This document shows positions 61,795 to 64,000 of a stretch of DNA of 64,000 nt, piece by piece (positions within the stretch are counted from its first letter, which is position 1; each line of letters opens with the position of its first letter). Origin of the DNA: Cycloclasticus sp. (lineage in GTDB: Bacteria > Pseudomonadota > Gammaproteobacteria > Methylococcales > Cycloclasticaceae). The DNA is taken from contig JBFLJU010000001.1 of NCBI GenBank assembly GCA_040743155.1, positions 1,178,001 through 1,242,000 of the forward strand, read 5' to 3'. The position numbers were made by a program, and so were the translations under genes. The notes under the pieces were generated by a model, which worked only from the letters and a program-made list of their open reading frames with translations, was not told the DNA's origin and did not search any database.

Positions 61795-64000
61795 TGATGA
61801 TATTGCACGAAAATGATCGATATAATACTTTGCAGAAACAGCCAGAGTTTGCTCGCATTGATTCTACGGCACTCAAAGAGCTAGCAAGCCACTCCGGTGA
61901 ATTAACGCTTCAAGCGGGCGAGAAGATGGTATTTAAGCATAAAGACCGCTTTGCCATATTTATTATCGTTTCAGGCAAACTTTCCTTTTTCTTAAACAGC
62001 CATACTCATGGCGAGCAGGCTCTTGATGCGTTTGAAGCAGGCACTTTAATTGGCAATTTAAAATCTCAGGTAAACTTTCAAGGTAAGATTTACTTAGTGG
62101 CTGCAGAACCAACCACTTTACTATCTATCCCCGATAAAGTACTTATTTCTGTATTACGTCAATTCCCTGATGCAAAGTTCCATTACGACAAATCGATCAG
62201 GCAACTTGTGTACAGGGGTCAATTTGCGCTTTATATGAGCAGTTTGTTTGACTTCCATGATCCACAGGGCTTCAAAAATTTACTTGAGGGGGTGGAGTGG
62301 CGTAGCTTAAATAGCGGCCAAATTCTCTATCGGCAAGGTGAACCCAGTAATTCAATTTATTTAATATTGGCCGGTAAAATGCGCCGAATCATAGACGAAG
62401 GTAATGGTCGGCATCGGCTCGTTTCAGAGATGCTTGCTGGTGAAACCGTCGGTGAAATGGCGTCCCTCACCCGTTCTGGACGTCATGGCACAGTGGCTGC
62501 CGCGCGTGACACCGTGCTTGCCGAGCTTTCAAGTGAAGGGTTCGCACAATTAACCAAGTCGCACCCTCAAATTACATTACAGATAGCTCGTTTAGTGGCA
62601 ACAAGACTGAAAAACGAATTGAACAAAAAATCGCCAAAATACCGTAAAGGAGCGATATTTGTTGTCACTCCCGTTCATGATGACTTTAATACCAAAGAAT
62701 TCGTTTCTTCTTTATTTTCAGCAATGAAATTCACCGGATCAACTGCATACTTCAGCGCCCAGGATATTGATAAAGAACTTGGGCAAGAAGGAGTCGCTCA
62801 AGAACCGAGTATCAGCATTAAAAATGTTGAAATTTCACAATGGTTACACAAACAAGAAATCACCTATGAGAACATTATTCTAATTGCCGATAATAGCTGG
62901 TCCAACTGGACTGAACGAGCAATCAGACAAGCCGATCACCTTTTATTGGTAACCGATTCAGAAGCCGATGTTGAACAAAGCCCATTAGAAAAGAAGCTTA
63001 ACGCCTTATGGGACTTTTCCAGTCACCTCAAACAAAGCTTAATTCTCCTTCATCCCGCTAATACCGATGACATCTCCGGTACCAAACGTTGGCTTGAAAG
63101 ACGTCGCATCCAAAGCTTTTACCACGTTCGTAAAGAGCACCTTGAAGATTATGCACGCCTTGCCAGAATCGTCACAGGGCAAGCAAATTCGCTGGTTTTA
63201 GGCGGTGGCGGAGCGCGTGGCTATGCTCATATTGGAGTGCTTCGAGCATTAGAAGAAAACGGAGTCCCCATTGATATTGTTGGAGGAACCAGCATCGGTG
63301 CCATTATTGGTGCTGCCGTCGCCTTGCAGTATGACTCAAATAAAACGTTTGAGTTATGTTCCCAATACTTTCGTAAATTTTTTGACTTTACGTTGCCGAT
63401 TATATCGCTTATCAAAGGAAGAAAAATTGAAGAAAACCTTGAAAAGGCTCTCGGTGACAAACAGATAGAGGATTTGTTAATTCCCTTTTTCTGCGTCTCG
63501 GCAAATTTAACACGCGCCGAGCAAGTTATTCATAATAAGGGTTCCATTCGTGATTCCCTGCGTGCAAGTATGAGCTTACCGGCAATGGTACCTCCTGTTT
63601 TACAATCCGGTGATTTATTGGTTGACGGCGGCGTGCTCAACAATCTGCCGATTGATGTCATGAATGACATGTATGCAGGCGGAAAAATTATTGCTGTAGA
63701 CATATCCCCTAAAGTTGATTTAGCTAACAACGAAAGCCACCTCATCTCCACCTCCGGCCTAAGGCTTTTATTAGCCCGTCTTAACCCTTTCCGTCGCAAG
63801 AATTATATTCCCAGTATTTTTGATATTATTTCACGCTCGATGACACTAGCAGCCGTTAACAAAAGCATGCAAACAGATGAAAAAGGGTTAGCCAGTCTAT
63901 ACCTGATGTTACCCGTCGACAGCGTTGGAACGCTTGAGTATGAGCACTTGGAAAAAATTGTAGCCTTAGGCTACTCTTCTTCCATTAGCGAAGTAACAAG
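61794..64000 (+). CDS. Patatin-like phospholipase with two cNMP-binding domains (NTE family; 3' end outside window)
   Basis: Open frame running off the window, 735 residues visible. Two cyclic-nucleotide-binding domains come first (about 20-140 and 155-285), the second with LYRQGEPSNSIYLILAGKM and GETVGEMASLTRSGRHGT, the phosphate-binding pattern. A linker with an ILIADNSW-type segment (about 290-450) leads to the patatin domain (from about 465): LVLGGGGARGYAHIG (oxyanion hole), catalytic Ser in GGTSIGAIIG and Asp in LLVDGGVLNNLP. This is the neuropathy-target-esterase architecture, a lysophospholipase-type enzyme probably regulated by a nucleotide or other ligand. Coupled to the short leader ORF. 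Confidence 0.9.
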   Translation, partial: MMILHENDRYNTLQKQPEFARIDSTALKELASHSGELTLQAGEKMVFKHKDRFAIFIIVSGKLSFFLNSHTHGEQALDAFEAGTLIGNLKSQVNFQGKIYLVAAEPTTLLSIPDKVLISVLRQFPDAKFHYDKSIRQLVYRGQFALYMSSLFDFHDPQGFKNLLEGVEWRSLNSGQILYRQGEPSNSIYLILAGKMRRIIDEGNGRHRLVSEMLAGETVGEMASLTRSGRHGTVAAARDTVLAELSSEGFAQLTKSHPQITLQIARLVATRLKNELNKKSPKYRKGAIFVVTPVHDDFNTKEFVSSLFSAMKFTGSTAYFSAQDIDKELGQEGVAQEPSISIKNVEISQWLHKQEITYENIILIADNSWSNWTERAIRQADHLLLVTDSEADVEQSPLEKKLNALWDFSSHLKQSLILLHPANTDDISGTKRWLERRRIQSFYHVRKEHLEDYARLARIVTGQANSLVLGGGGARGYAHIGVLRALEENGVPIDIVGGTSIGAIIGAAVALQYDSNKTFELCSQYFRKFFDFTLPIISLIKGRKIEENLEKALGDKQIEDLLIPFFCVSANLTRAEQVIHNKGSIRDSLRASMSLPAMVPPVLQSGDLLVDGGVLNNLPIDVMNDMYAGGKIIAVDISPKVDLANNESHLISTSGLRLLLARLNPFRRKNYIPSIFDIISRSMTLAAVNKSMQTDEKGLASLYLMLPVDSVGTLEYEHLEKIVALGYSSSISEVT

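Overview
The window reads as the chromosome of a free-living, Gram-negative gammaproteobacterium of moderate-to-low GC (roughly 40-45% by eye). This rests on the queA-tgt-yajC-secD-secF operon, the mtaD-ubiG-mupP-yciK cluster, trmJ-cysE-cysteine desulfurase, pqiABC, btuB behind a cobalamin riboswitch, YccA, UvrY and RmuC. A marine catabolic genus such as Cycloclasticus would fit, but that is a guess from gene style; no marker gene here settles it.

Layout. 1-7021 (minus): a seven-gene acyl-CoA catabolic operon: CoA-transferase, three acyl-CoA dehydrogenases (two overlapping and probably heteromeric), two SDRs and an enoyl-CoA hydratase. 7312-13190 (minus): a signalling operon of PhnD-like binding protein, histidine kinase, single-domain response regulator, HDOD protein and a receiver-PAS-GGDEF-EAL protein; a four-PAS GGDEF-EAL protein is divergent at 13615. 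16867-20266 (minus): pqiA (two genes), pqiB and pqiC. 20524-27623: envelope and transport genes: YiaW/YiaV-like pair, K+ channel, cation/proton antiporter, outer-membrane factor, lipoproteins and a SpoIIAA-like protein. 27861-28081: tRNA-Ser(UGA) and a truncated copy of it. 28276-45865: mostly housekeeping genes in conserved order. 45978-48588: tRNA-Leu(CAA), an umuD-like gene with only a stump of umuC after it, a FAH-family hydrolase and a MAPEG protein. 48700-53545: complete cobalamin uptake locus (btuF, btuC, btuD convergent with riboswitch-btuB). 53650-56000: uvrY, tRNA-Leu(UAA), then the relic of an integrative element (integrase N-terminal fragment, ribbon-helix-helix gene plus partner, a broken ORF). 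56234-59659: a 1141-residue CHASE-PAS-PAS-GGDEF-EAL-CZB protein. 60015-61399: GlxA-type AraC regulator divergent from a DUF4242 gene. 61735-end: a two-cNMP-domain patatin phospholipase (NTE family), cut by the window edge, behind a 19-codon leader ORF.

How genes work together. Three GGDEF-EAL proteins, all keeping RxxD I-sites and EAL catalytic residues, plus HDOD and UvrY proteins, mark this as a genome rich in c-di-GMP and stress signalling. The first operon is built like a beta-oxidation module for a branched, cyclic or steroid-like acid: CoA transfer, dehydrogenation, hydration, alcohol dehydrogenation. The cobalamin locus is a textbook B12-repressed uptake system. The least familiar assemblies are the PhnD/kinase/receiver/HDOD/c-di-GMP operon, the C-terminal zinc-sensor (CZB) fusion and the heteromeric dehydrogenase operon. 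The clearest traces of genome decay are the umuC stump, the tRNA-Ser fragment and the element relic at tRNA-Leu(UAA).

All family calls come from reading motifs and gene order; no database search was run.
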